From CAZXEU01 sp964639665 (GTDB taxonomy: Bacteria > Bacteroidota > Rhodothermia > Rhodothermales > Bin80), in assembly GCA_964639665.1 (NCBI GenBank), contig CAZXEU010000098.1:1-27447 (forward strand): a DNA stretch of 27,447 nt. The letters are read 5' to 3'. Below the pieces are notes generated by a model, which saw only the letters and a list, made by a program, of their open reading frames with translations, did not search any database and was not told the DNA's origin. Of this stretch, positions 15,541 to 22,937 are shown in pieces. Made by a program: the position numbers and the translations under genes. Position 1 is the stretch's first letter, and each line of letters opens with the position of its first letter.

Positions 15541-16514
15541 GGCCGCTCTGGATCCGGCTCGCCGAGGAGCAAATCCATGACTTCGCCCTGCGTCGTCGCC
15601 CTTGCCAGGCGCATCCGCAGCTGGCTTGCGCACCGAAATCCCTTGAAATAGCCGCCGTACATGCGTCGCATTTCCAGCACGCCCTTCCGCTCACCAAGCC
15701 AGTTGCATTTGAGCCTGAGGTGCTCGCACACGACGGCAACGCGCTCCTGCCACCTCGGCCGAGGAGGCACGGTTCCACTCTCCAGATACGCCTTCGCATC
15801 CCGGAAAATCCAGGGATTGCCTATGGCGCCTCTTCCCACCATAACCGCATCAACGCCCGTAGCTTCAAACATGCGCGCGATGGCCTCAGGCGTGGAAGCA
15901 TCGCCGTTGCCAATCAGCGGGATGCTCCGCAGGCCGTCTTCCTGGATGCGTCGCAGGTAGTCCCACCGTGCTTCGCCCCGGTACATCTGCTTTCGCGTGC
16001 GGGCATGCACGGCGAGGGCCTGCACGCCGCAGTCCTCCAGCATCTGGGCCACGCGCACGATATCAATGCTCTCGTCATCCCAGCCAAGACGCGTCTTGAC
16101 CGTGACAGGCCGCGTGGCCACTTGAACGACGGCCCGCGTAATGGCCATCATCTTGGGCAAATTGCGCAGAATACCCGCTCCTCCATCCTTGCACACCACT
16201 TTCCTGACCGGACACCCGAAGTTGATGTCGATGATGTCCGGCTGCGCGGCATCGACAATCTCGGCTGCCGCACGCACCTGGGCGATATCGCCTCCGAATA
16301 TCTGAATGCCCAGCGGGCGCTCGCACTCGGTGAAGTCCAGCTTCATGACGGAGCTTGCCGCCTCATGCACGAGTCCGCCGGACGAAATGAACTCCGTATA
16401 GACGACATCCGCGCCGTACCGCTTGCACAGGCGACGAAAGGGCGGATCAGACACATCCTCCATCGGCGCCAGCATGAGCGGACGCATTCCCAGGTCTATG
16501 CTACCTATTTTCAT
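15507..16514 (-). CDS. dusB: tRNA-dihydrouridine synthase (DusB-type)
   Basis: A 335-residue flavoenzyme that reduces uridine to dihydrouridine in tRNA. FMN barrel features are MLAPMEDVSDPPFRRLCKRYGADVVYTEFISS (14-45), the catalytic-Cys segment INFGCPVRKVVCKDGGAGIL with C101, VTVKTRLGWDD, the tRNA/FMN residues in LAVHARTRKQMYRGEARWDYL, IPLIGNGD and VMVGRGAIGNPWIF. Length is typical. The ATG at 16514 gives MKIGSIDLGMRPLMLAPM; a frame starting at 16622 adds a non-conserved leader across the divergent promoter region. The 3' end runs 34 bp into the DUF445 gene on the other strand. Confidence 0.95.
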   Translation of the reverse strand: MKIGSIDLGMRPLMLAPMEDVSDPPFRRLCKRYGADVVYTEFISSGGLVHEAASSVMKLDFTECERPLGIQIFGGDIAQVRAAAEIVDAAQPDIIDINFGCPVRKVVCKDGGAGILRNLPKMMAITRAVVQVATRPVTVKTRLGWDDESIDIVRVAQMLEDCGVQALAVHARTRKQMYRGEARWDYLRRIQEDGLRSIPLIGNGDASTPEAIARMFEATGVDAVMVGRGAIGNPWIFRDAKAYLESGTVPPRPRWQERVAVVCEHLRLKCNWLGERKGVLEMRRMYGGYFKGFRCASQLRMRLARATTQGEVMDLLLGEPDPERPYAGLADSYSR

Positions 16515-16547
16515 CGGACTAATGCACTTGTGACGCCCAACGCCACC

Positions 16548-16622
16548 TTGGAAATCGCTGTTCCGACCACTTGCAATACTAGGCACGGGCCACAGTATTT
16601 CGACCAGCATTGGCGATTCCAA
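16548..16622. promoter_or_regulatory. Nested imperfect inverted repeats in the dusB / PLDc_N divergent gap
   Basis: The outer arms TTGGAAATCGC (16548-16558) and GCGATTCCAA (16613-16622) pair with one extra base. The inner arms AATACT (16575-16580) and AGTATT (16594-16599) share nearly the same centre (about 16586). They occupy most of the 122-bp gap between two divergent genes, so an operator region or a small mobile repeat is possible. Confidence 0.35.
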
Positions 16623-16636
16623 ACCTAGATTTAACC

Positions 16637-16903
16637 ATGCGAGCCACGTTCGCCCTGCTTATAGCAAGTTGTCTGCCATTGCTGTCGAACTGCAGCTACG
16701 GCCACGGCCTCGGTCTCGGTCTAGTGAGCCCGCTAGTGCTCCTGTTCATCGGCCTGATTATAGGTGTACTATACGTGGTAGCCCTGGTCGACATCTTCAG
16801 GAGCACGCGCCTGGCAAGCGAAAAGGCGATATTCATCGTCCTGGTATTCTCTATTCCGATAATCGGAGTTCTAGCCTACTTTGCGCTGCGCGGCCAGGCG
16901 TAA
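16637..16903 (+). CDS. Small PLDc_N-like membrane protein, putative lipoprotein (copy 1)
   Basis: An 88-residue protein. An N-terminal hydrophobic signal (TFALLIASCLPLLSNC) ends at Cys19, but the residue before it is Asn, an unusual lipobox. Two membrane helices follow (SPLVLLFIGLIIGVLYVVALVDIF and AIFIVLVFSIPIIGVLAYFAL). The D-I-F-R-S-T-R ... EKAIF linker and P-x-x-G-x-L-A-Y-F end fit the phospholipase D N-terminal (PLDc_N) domain found at the front of cardiolipin synthases, here without a catalytic PLD domain. The start is the ATG at 16637; an upstream in-frame codon at 16610 is less plausible. First of three paralogues; function unknown. Confidence 0.75.
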   Translation: MRATFALLIASCLPLLSNCSYGHGLGLGLVSPLVLLFIGLIIGVLYVVALVDIFRSTRLASEKAIFIVLVFSIPIIGVLAYFALRGQA

Positions 16904-17143
16904 TGCCGTGGCCGGTGCAGCGTCCGATTCTAGCCGTGGGGCCAAATCCCTACCCGTCTTCGCCGCAACCCGCCTTCCTGGAAACTCACTTGCCTGGATG
17001 CGGCCCAGCGCGGGCCGGGCGGAGCTTGACGAGCGCAGGGCAGAGACGACGCCAGGTGCTACCATGGAGCATTGCGGCAGCAACCCGCCGGTAGTCTCGA
17101 ACGTATGCCGGAGAGGACATTGAACTCATCTTTCACTGAGGTC

Positions 17144-17410
17144 ATGCGGATCAGGCTTCCCATATGGCTATCTGCGTGCTTTCTCCCTTTAGTTTCGGGC
17201 TGTTTCCAAGGCGTTGCATCAATTGGCCCGATCGAGTTAGGCATCATTGGTCTGGTCGTATTCCTGCCCGCCATCGCCGCCATTGTCGCCATAATCGACA
17301 TCAACAGGAGTGACCGGCCGGGTGGCGACAAGATGCTCCTTGTCCTTCTAGTCTTGATGGTTCCGCTATTCGGGGCACTTGCATATTTCTTGGTTGGCCG
17401 ACAGAACTAG
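17144..17410 (+). CDS. Small PLDc_N-like membrane lipoprotein (copy 2)
   Basis: An 88-residue protein with a clean lipobox, LVSGC, at Cys20 after the signal IRLPIWLSACFLPLVSG. Two hydrophobic helices follow (IELGIIGLVVFLPAIAAIVAIIDI and KMLLVLLVLMVPLFGALAYFLVG), joined by NRSDRPGGDK. The PLDc_N-like consensus with copies 1 and 3 is D-I-x-x-S-x-R ... D/E-K ... P-x-x-G-x-L-A-Y-F-x-x-G-R-x-N. The ATG at 17144 is chosen because it opens the signal peptide; the frame is open upstream to 17072 without conserved sequence. Being both lipidated and two-pass would tie it to the inner membrane twice, which is unusual. Function unknown. Confidence 0.78.
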   Translation: MRIRLPIWLSACFLPLVSGCFQGVASIGPIELGIIGLVVFLPAIAAIVAIIDINRSDRPGGDKMLLVLLVLMVPLFGALAYFLVGRQN

Positions 17411-17674
17411 CTGCCCAGGCAGTCGGCTCATTCCGAGTAGCCAATTCTTGCCCGGCTTCTGCTGCGACCACCCTGTCGGACGGATGGCCAGTTGCTCTTT
17501 CGGCGCCGGCATAACTGCGCGCAGCCGAGGGCCTTTGGTGTTTATCTTCGGAGAATGAACGCCGCGCTGCCACCGGGGCACCGCCTCGATAGCCGCCGGA
17601 GTAGTCCTATCCATAACCTTTTGCGTGCACATCGTATACCATGGAGACTGTGCGCACATTACTTTCCCAGATCC
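17411..17674. other. Spacer between copies 2 and 3, no gene seen
   Basis: 264 bp with no supported coding sequence. Parts resemble the spacer after copy 1. Minus-strand frames in both spacers give similar short peptides (RVAAKTGRDLAP against VVAAEAGQELAT), probably reflecting the shared DNA origin rather than a real gene, although most differences there fall at third positions. Confidence 0.4.
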
Positions 17675-17938
17675 ATGCGATTATTGCATTCCGCCCTGGT
17701 CTTTTCCCTGTTAGCCGCGTTTGTTTCGGGATGCGGCCGAAATCTGGCCGAAATGGCCACGAACACAGGCGGCCTGGGATGCTTCGGCCTGATCGTACTG
17801 ATATTGGACGTCATTGCGCTGGTGGAAGTCTTCGGCAGCGATCGAACCGTGGGCGACAAGGTGCTGTGGGGTCTTCTGATATTCTTCCTTCCGGTCGTCG
17901 GCGTACTGGCATACTTCCTGTTTGGGCGCAAGAACTAG
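17675..17938 (+). CDS. Small PLDc_N-like membrane lipoprotein (copy 3)
   Basis: An 87-residue protein with lipobox FVSGC at Cys20 after SALVFSLLAAFVSG. A Gly/Asn-rich linker (GRNLAEMATNTGGLGCFG) leads to two helices (LIVLILDVIALVEVFG and VLWGLLIFFLPVVGVLAYFLFG), ending GRKN like copy 2. KVLWGLLIFFLPVVGVLAYFLFGR is close to the classic PLDc_N end (LLWxLLILFLPxxGxxxYLLxGR). The ATG at 17675 is set by the signal peptide. The stop at 17938 lies five bases before the most plausible start of the phosphodiesterase gene, so the two are probably co-transcribed. Confidence 0.8.
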   Translation: MRLLHSALVFSLLAAFVSGCGRNLAEMATNTGGLGCFGLIVLILDVIALVEVFGSDRTVGDKVLWGLLIFFLPVVGVLAYFLFGRKN

Positions 17939-17943
17939 CTGCA

Positions 17944-19197
17944 CTGCCGACCTTAAGAGCGACTCTTGCCGCGCTGCTGCTGGCCGGTTGCACACGGCTC
18001 CAGGAGCCTCTTGCTCCAGATGCCCCTGCGCCGACAGTCGTCCTGGTGTCGCTCGACGGGTTTAGCGCAGAATATCTCGATCTCTACGCCGCGCCTGCTC
18101 TTGAGCGCATCGCCGAGGAAGGCGTGCGGGCCGAGTACCTTCTTGCAAGTTTTCCGACAAAGACCTTTCCGAACCACTTCACGCTGGTAACCGGGCTCTG
18201 GCCGGATCGCCATGGCATCATCAGCAACACCATGTACGACGAGGATCTTGGCCGCTGGTTCAGGCTGTCTGACCGCAGTGCCGTCGGCGATGGAGTCTGG
18301 TGGGAAGGAGAACCGATCTGGGTGACGCTGGAAAAGCAGGGCAAGCTCTCAGCCCCCTTCTTCTGGCCTGGGTCGGAAGCGGAAATCGACGGACACCGGC
18401 CGCAATACTACTACCCGTATGACACCGAAACATCAGCTGAAACACGCATCGAATGGATCGTTGATGCCCTCAGCCAGCCTCCGGACAGGCGCCCGGTATT
18501 CCTGACGTTTTACCTGTCCGATGTGGACGGCGCCGGTCACCGGCACGGTCCGGATTCCGAGGAAATAGCGCGAGCCGTACAGCGCGTGGACAGCCTCGTG
18601 GCCCGCCTGGACGCAAGGCTGCGCGAGAAGGGCCTTGCCGAGCACATCAACCTCATCATTACCAGCGACCACGGCATGGCGGCCACGTCAGCTGCGCGTG
18701 TCGTGTTTCTAGATGACTACATCGACCTAGAGGAAGTATACATCCGGGAGCTCGACCCCGTAGCCATGCTGCAGCCCAAGTCCGGGGAGCCGGATGAATT
18801 GCTCCGGAAGCTGGGCAGCATGCCTCACGTAGCGTTCTATCGCAAGGACGCACTGCCGGAGCACCTGCACTTCGGAACTCACCGCCGCATCCCCGAGGTG
18901 GTTGGCCTGGCCGATGACGGCTGGCGAATCTCCACTCGCGGCAGCTTCGAACAGAATCCGGGGCGCTTCGACGGAGGCACGCACGGCTACGATCCGGCCC
19001 TATCTTCCATGCACGCCATCTTTCTGGCGCGCGGCCCGGACCTTGCGCAAGGCCTTGACATTCCGGCCTTTTCCAATGTGCACGTTTATGCACTGATGAC
19101 CCATATCCTCGGTGCAGTTCCCACTCCGAACGACGGCGCGCTGGACAGCGTCCGGCACATGCTGCGAAACCCGCCTAGTCTCCACCTTCCTCAATGA
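17944..19197 (+). CDS. Ectonucleotide pyrophosphatase/phosphodiesterase (NPP-type) lipoprotein; start uncertain
   Basis: A 417-residue alkaline-phosphatase-superfamily phosphodiesterase from the proposed start. The catalytic set is complete: metal Asp in VSLDGF (D38), nucleophile Thr74 in FPTKTFPNHFTLVTGLWPDRHGI, Asp/His in SDVDGAGHRHGP, D-H in ITSDHGM, and His in GGTHGYDP. NPPs cleave nucleotide or phospholipid phosphodiester bonds; the substrate cannot be deduced. The N-terminus LPTLRATLAALLLAGC is a good lipoprotein signal with Cys16, but no ATG, GTG or TTG precedes it in the intergenic gap. The candidates are CTG at 17944, five bases after copy 3, or GTG at 17866 inside copy 3, which gives a long basic leader. 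The 3' end overlaps convergent pcrA by 23 bp. Extracytoplasmic location is inferred. Confidence 0.85.
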   Translation: MPTLRATLAALLLAGCTRLQEPLAPDAPAPTVVLVSLDGFSAEYLDLYAAPALERIAEEGVRAEYLLASFPTKTFPNHFTLVTGLWPDRHGIISNTMYDEDLGRWFRLSDRSAVGDGVWWEGEPIWVTLEKQGKLSAPFFWPGSEAEIDGHRPQYYYPYDTETSAETRIEWIVDALSQPPDRRPVFLTFYLSDVDGAGHRHGPDSEEIARAVQRVDSLVARLDARLREKGLAEHINLIITSDHGMAATSAARVVFLDDYIDLEEVYIRELDPVAMLQPKSGEPDELLRKLGSMPHVAFYRKDALPEHLHFGTHRRIPEVVGLADDGWRISTRGSFEQNPGRFDGGTHGYDPALSSMHAIFLARGPDLAQGLDIPAFSNVHVYALMTHILGAVPTPNDGALDSVRHMLRNPPSLHLPQ

Positions 19198-21370
19198 GGC
19201 GAAGGCGGGCATAGCGGAGCATGAGGTTCTTGTTGCCCTCCTCTTCGAAGCGCACTACCGCCCGGCGGGCGTCGCTGCGGCCCGCCAGGGACAGGATCTT
19301 TCCCTTGCCAAATACGGGGTGCTCCACGAGGGCGCCCACCTTGAAGCGGTCTTCCGTCTCTGAGGCCCTTCTCGGCACCAGCGGCACCACCCTCGCTCGC
19401 CGCCTGCGCGGCCGGGGCCCTGAACCGCCAAGTGTCTCCTGCACCTCCTCCAGGAACCGGCTCCGGAGACGGCTCTCTGTCCTGCCGTATTCCAGGCGCG
19501 ACATGGCATGCAGCAGAAACAGCTGCTTCTCGGCCCGGGTCACACCGACGTAGAACAGCCGGCGCTCTTCTTCGAGGGCCGTCACACTCTTGTCTGCGGC
19601 GGCAAGCGGAAACAGCCGTTCCTCCAGGCCTGTAATGAAAACAACGGGAAATTCCGTCCCCTTCGATGCGTGCAGCGTCATAAGCGTAACGCGCCCGCTG
19701 CCCGATTCGGCAGCATCGGCGTCCGTGAACAGCGCAATCTCCTGGAGAAATCCCGCGAGTGTGACCTCTCCTGCCGCGCGCATGCGGTATTCGGCTACCG
19801 CGTTGAGCAGTTCCTGCACGTTTTCCGCGCGGACCAGGCCTTCGTGCGTGTCGTCCCGCTTGAGATCCGACAGCAGCCCGGCTTCCAGTATGATCGAGCG
19901 GGCCGTCTCCTCCGGAGACCCTTCAAACTCCATGTGCCGCGCGATCAGCGCATGAAAATGCGAAACCGCCTTCAATGCCCGCGGTGCCAGCCCGACGCCC
20001 TTGTGTTCCCTAACTGCGTCCCAGAGCGATGCACCCTCCCTCTGCGCCCACGAGGCAAGCCGGTCGACCGTCTTGGCGCCTATTCCGCGAGCGGGAAAAT
20101 TGATGATTCTCCTCAAGCTGACCTCATCGGCCGGATTGACGAGCACTCTCAGGTAGGCGAGTGCGTCCTTGATTTCCTTTTTCTGGTAAAAGGACAGGCT
20201 GCCTATGACCTGGTACGGGACATCGGCCCGGCGTAGCACCTCCTCCAGGGCCCGGCTTTGCGCGTTGGTGCGGTAGAGTACCGCGAAGTCGTCGTATGTG
20301 TAGCCACTGCGAAGCTTTAGCTCGCGGATCAGATCCTGGACCTTCTGGGCTTCGTCCTTCTCGCTGATGCAGCCAATCTCCCGGACACCGGTACCCTCCC
20401 CGTTCTCCGTCCATAGGTCTTTTTCAAGCTGCTGCGTGTTGTTACGGATGGAGGCGGATGCTACGCGCAATATGGATTGGGTCGAGCGGTAGTTCTGCTC
20501 CAGTCGCACCACCTTCGCCTCTGGATAGTCCTTTTGGAACGAAAGAATATTGCCTATGTCTGCGCCGCGAAACGCATAGATGCTCTGAGCGTCATCCCCT
20601 ACCACGCAGATCTGCTCGCGCCTCGCCGCAACCCGGTTGGCAAGTAGGTACTGTACGTGGTTGGTGTCCTGGTACTCGTCGATGTGCACGTGCGACCACC
20701 GGCGCTGGTACTTTTCCAGGACTTCGGGATGGGCGTCAAACAACTCAAGCGGCTTCAGGAGCAGGTCGTCGAAATCCAGCGCGTTGGCTGCCCGCAGTGC
20801 CTCCTGGTAGGGCCCGTACAGCGTCGCTACTTGCTCACCGGAGAAGGTGTCCACCTGCTTCCGGTAGGCATCCGGCCCGAGCATGCTGTTCTTGGCACTC
20901 GAGATCTTCGCCCGAATCATGCGCGGGCTGATCTGTTTCTTGTCCACGTTATAGCGAACCATGAGCCGGCGCAACACCCGTTCGGTGTCGTCCGTGTCAT
21001 AAATGGAAAAGTCCCTGCCATAGCCCAGCCGCTCCGCCTCCGAGCGCATGACGCGCGCGAAGACCGAATGAAATGTCCCGAGCCATTTCGGCTCCAGGTG
21101 GGCATTCTTCATAAGGCGCGCCACGCGCTCCTTCATTTCGCGGGCGGCCTTGTTGGTAAAGGTGAGCGCGAGAATGCCGGAAGGATGCGCGCGACCTGTC
21201 CCTATCAGGTAAGCCATGCGCGTGGTGAGGACCCGCGTCTTGCCGGATCCGGGCCCCGCTATGATCATGACGGGGCCTTCTGTGCATGTGGCCGCCTCGC
21301 GCTGGCTATCGTTCAAACCTTCCAGAATTTCCGCGGCGGTTACAGCCGCGTCGACAGCAAAGCGGCGCAT
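19175..21370 (-). CDS. pcrA: ATP-dependent DNA helicase PcrA/UvrD
   Basis: A 731-residue SF1A 3'-5' helicase for nucleotide excision repair, mismatch repair and displacement of RecA or RNA polymerase. Walker A is AGPGSGKT (38-45). Further motifs are LALTFTNKAAREMKERV (Ia, 66-83), Walker B HIDEYQDTN (229-237), GDDAQSIYAFRGA (III), LEQNYRST (IV), LMTLHASKGTEFPVVFITGLEERLFP (V) and EEERRLFYVGVTRA (VI). The C-terminal tudor-like domain of PcrA is present (RFKVGALVEHPVFGKGKILSL ... RRAVVRFEEEGNKNLMLRYARL). The ATG at 21370 is used; an in-frame TTG at 21403 adds 11 residues. The gene stops 23 bp inside the phosphodiesterase gene on the other strand. Confidence 0.96.
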   Translation of the reverse strand: MRRFAVDAAVTAAEILEGLNDSQREAATCTEGPVMIIAGPGSGKTRVLTTRMAYLIGTGRAHPSGILALTFTNKAAREMKERVARLMKNAHLEPKWLGTFHSVFARVMRSEAERLGYGRDFSIYDTDDTERVLRRLMVRYNVDKKQISPRMIRAKISSAKNSMLGPDAYRKQVDTFSGEQVATLYGPYQEALRAANALDFDDLLLKPLELFDAHPEVLEKYQRRWSHVHIDEYQDTNHVQYLLANRVAARREQICVVGDDAQSIYAFRGADIGNILSFQKDYPEAKVVRLEQNYRSTQSILRVASASIRNNTQQLEKDLWTENGEGTGVREIGCISEKDEAQKVQDLIRELKLRSGYTYDDFAVLYRTNAQSRALEEVLRRADVPYQVIGSLSFYQKKEIKDALAYLRVLVNPADEVSLRRIINFPARGIGAKTVDRLASWAQREGASLWDAVREHKGVGLAPRALKAVSHFHALIARHMEFEGSPEETARSIILEAGLLSDLKRDDTHEGLVRAENVQELLNAVAEYRMRAAGEVTLAGFLQEIALFTDADAAESGSGRVTLMTLHASKGTEFPVVFITGLEERLFPLAAADKSVTALEEERRLFYVGVTRAEKQLFLLHAMSRLEYGRTESRLRSRFLEEVQETLGGSGPRPRRRRARVVPLVPRRASETEDRFKVGALVEHPVFGKGKILSLAGRSDARRAVVRFEEEGNKNLMLRYARLRLIEEGGD

Positions 21371-21448
21371 GCGTTGCGTGATTTGGGCGGCAATGTTGTA
21401 CAATGGTGCACGTCCCGCGGTTGCAGTCTTGCAGCCTGATCACCGGAG

Positions 21449-21489
21449 CAACCCGACCGCCTGCGCGTCTCAACGCAGGTTCAACCCGA
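21449..21489 (+). promoter_or_regulatory. Hairpin flanked by direct repeats in the nupC leader
   Basis: A 6-bp perfect stem, CCTGCG (21460-21465) with CGCAGG (21474-21479) and an 8-nt loop, is bracketed by two copies of CAACCCGA (21449-21456 and 21482-21489). It ends 6 bp before the nupC ATG. It could mask the translation start or bind a regulator. I compared it mentally with common riboswitch cores and saw no match. Confidence 0.35.
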
Positions 21490-21495
21490 GGCCAC

Positions 21496-22848
21496 ATGGA
21501 AGCCGTTACCGGACTTCTCAGGGGTACGCTGGGAATTGCCGGCATACTTGGCATTGCGCTCCTGCTGTCAAGGAACCGCCGTCTGACGGACTGGCGGATG
21601 ATCGGCGCTGGCCTGCTTCTGCAGATAACCCTCGCCGTTCTGATTCTGAAAGGCAATGCGATGGCGGACTTTTTCGCTCCGCTTGGCTGGCCCAAGGCAG
21701 TATTCTCCCAGATCAGCTCGCTTTTCGTATTGCTGCTTGGCTTTACCAGTGAGGGGAGCCAGTTTGTGCTCGGCGACCTGGCAAGGCCGCCGACGGGCGA
21801 CTTCCCGCCGGGAACGCCCCTGGAATCGGGAAGCTCTTGGGGCAGCATCATCGCCTTCCAGGTGCTGCCCACCATTATCTTCTTCGGAGCTGTGGCCTCC
21901 ATCGGCTACCATCTCGGCATCCTGCAATTCATCGTGCGCGGCATGAGCCGCATCATGCGGCGCACGATGGGTACCAGCGGCGCGGAGTCTCTCTCGGTAA
22001 CCGCCAACATCTTTGTAGGGCAAACCGAAGCTCCGCTGGTCATACGACCCTACCTGGAGCGCATGACCAAGTCGGAACTCCTGGCCGTCATGACCGGGGG
22101 CATGGCCACCATTGCGGGCGGCGTCATGGCCGCCTACATCGTATTTCTTGGCGTGCCCTTTGCCGCGGCCAACGGCATGGAAGTGCAGATGGGGCAACTC
22201 TACTTCGCAGAGCACTTGCTGGGAGCCAGCCTGATGTCTGCGCCGGCTGCACTGATCATAGCCAAGATCATTTATCCCGAGACGGACGAGCCCGTCACGC
22301 TGGGCTCGGAACCAGCCAAGATGGAAAAGGCGTCCCGAAACCTGATTGACGCCGCAGCCACGGGCGCCCTGGACGGGCTCAAGCTCGCACTGAACGTGGG
22401 AGCCATGCTTATCGCCTTCATCGCGCTAATAGCCATGTGCGACCATCTGCTGGGCTGGGCATCGGGGCACTTCGGGGCGGAGCTGACCTTTACCGGCATT
22501 ATGGGCTGGGTATTCTCCCCGCTTGCCGTGATGATCGGCGTTCCGCTCGCCGACGCCGCGGAATTCGGCTCGCTGCTGGGTACAAAGGTCATCGCCAACG
22601 AATTCGTGGCCTACCTGCATCTGGCGGAAGGTATTACCCGCTCCAGCCTGTCGCCGAAGGCGGTGACCATGGCCACATTTGCGCTCTGCGGATTTGCGAA
22701 TCTGAGCTCGATCGCCATACAGATCGGAGGCATTGCGCCGCTGGCTCCCTCCCGGCGCTCGGACCTTGCCGAGCTTGGACTCTGGGCGGTTTTCGCGGGG
22801 CTTTTGGCCAATGTCATGACAGCCGCCATAGCCGGCATGCTAATCTAG
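21496..22848 (+). CDS. nupC: NupC/CNT family nucleoside transporter
   Basis: A 450-residue inner-membrane concentrative nucleoside transporter, a cation-coupled importer. CNT signatures are GQTEAPLVIRPYLERMTKSELLAVMTGGMATIAGGVMAAY (around 175-215), the hairpin region with PETDEP, then GTKVIANEFVAYLHLAEG and ATFALCGFANLSSIAIQIGGIAPLAPSRR. The conserved GQTEAP and NEFVAY motifs that bind nucleoside and cation are intact. Length is normal (about 400-450). An extracytoplasmic insert around FVLGDLARPPTGDFPPGTPLESGSSWG resembles that of other Bacteroidota CNTs. The ATG at 21496 begins MEAVTGLLRGTLGI. It is divergent from pcrA with a 125-bp gap. With apt elsewhere in the window it would feed purine salvage. 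Confidence 0.94.
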   Translation: MEAVTGLLRGTLGIAGILGIALLLSRNRRLTDWRMIGAGLLLQITLAVLILKGNAMADFFAPLGWPKAVFSQISSLFVLLLGFTSEGSQFVLGDLARPPTGDFPPGTPLESGSSWGSIIAFQVLPTIIFFGAVASIGYHLGILQFIVRGMSRIMRRTMGTSGAESLSVTANIFVGQTEAPLVIRPYLERMTKSELLAVMTGGMATIAGGVMAAYIVFLGVPFAAANGMEVQMGQLYFAEHLLGASLMSAPAALIIAKIIYPETDEPVTLGSEPAKMEKASRNLIDAAATGALDGLKLALNVGAMLIAFIALIAMCDHLLGWASGHFGAELTFTGIMGWVFSPLAVMIGVPLADAAEFGSLLGTKVIANEFVAYLHLAEGITRSSLSPKAVTMATFALCGFANLSSIAIQIGGIAPLAPSRRSDLAELGLWAVFAGLLANVMTAAIAGMLI

Positions 22849-22912
22849 CGAGGGCACGATCCGGAGCTGCGGACCAGTTTTCCACAGCATTCGTTATCCA
22901 TTATGTAGCAGG

Positions 22913-22927
22913 TGTACTACCAGTACA
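22913..22927. promoter_or_regulatory. Short palindrome just before the second ECF sigma gene
   Basis: TGTACT, a 3-nt spacer, AGTACA: perfect 6-bp arms ending 10 bp before the sigma ATG. It may be an operator or a small 5' leader hairpin. No Shine-Dalgarno sequence is visible; the bases before the ATG are A-rich (ACCAAACAGA), a common arrangement in Bacteroidota. Confidence 0.35.
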
Positions 22928-22937
22928 ACCAAACAGA

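Larger units (their letters stand above)
16637..17938 (+). repeat. Tandem array of three paralogous small genes with related spacers
   Basis: Three genes of 264-267 bp (16637, 17144, 17675) are separated by spacers of 240 and 264 bp. Their proteins align end to end. The spacers also look related: for example the stretch from about 16961 (GCCAAATCC ... CCCGTCTTCGCCGCAACC) resembles that from about 17440 (GCCAATTCTT ... CCGGCTTCTGCTGCGACC). This suggests duplication of a roughly 500-bp unit followed by strong divergence. The alignment was made by eye. Confidence 0.55.

Noticed and set aside
15252..16628. A 458-codon plus-strand open frame opposite dusB
   Set aside because: The opposite strand encodes a DusB with all motifs. 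The plus-strand translation is His/Arg/Pro-rich without domains, as expected of an antisense shadow.
21425..21495. A riboswitch in the nupC leader
   Set aside because: The structure is one short stem with flanking repeats, and no conserved core of a known purine, ZTP, preQ1 or SAM class could be recognised.
22437..22937. N-terminal extension of the second ECF sigma factor into nupC
   Set aside because: The extension overlaps well-conserved CNT sequence in another frame, and sigma homology begins only after the ATG at 22938.
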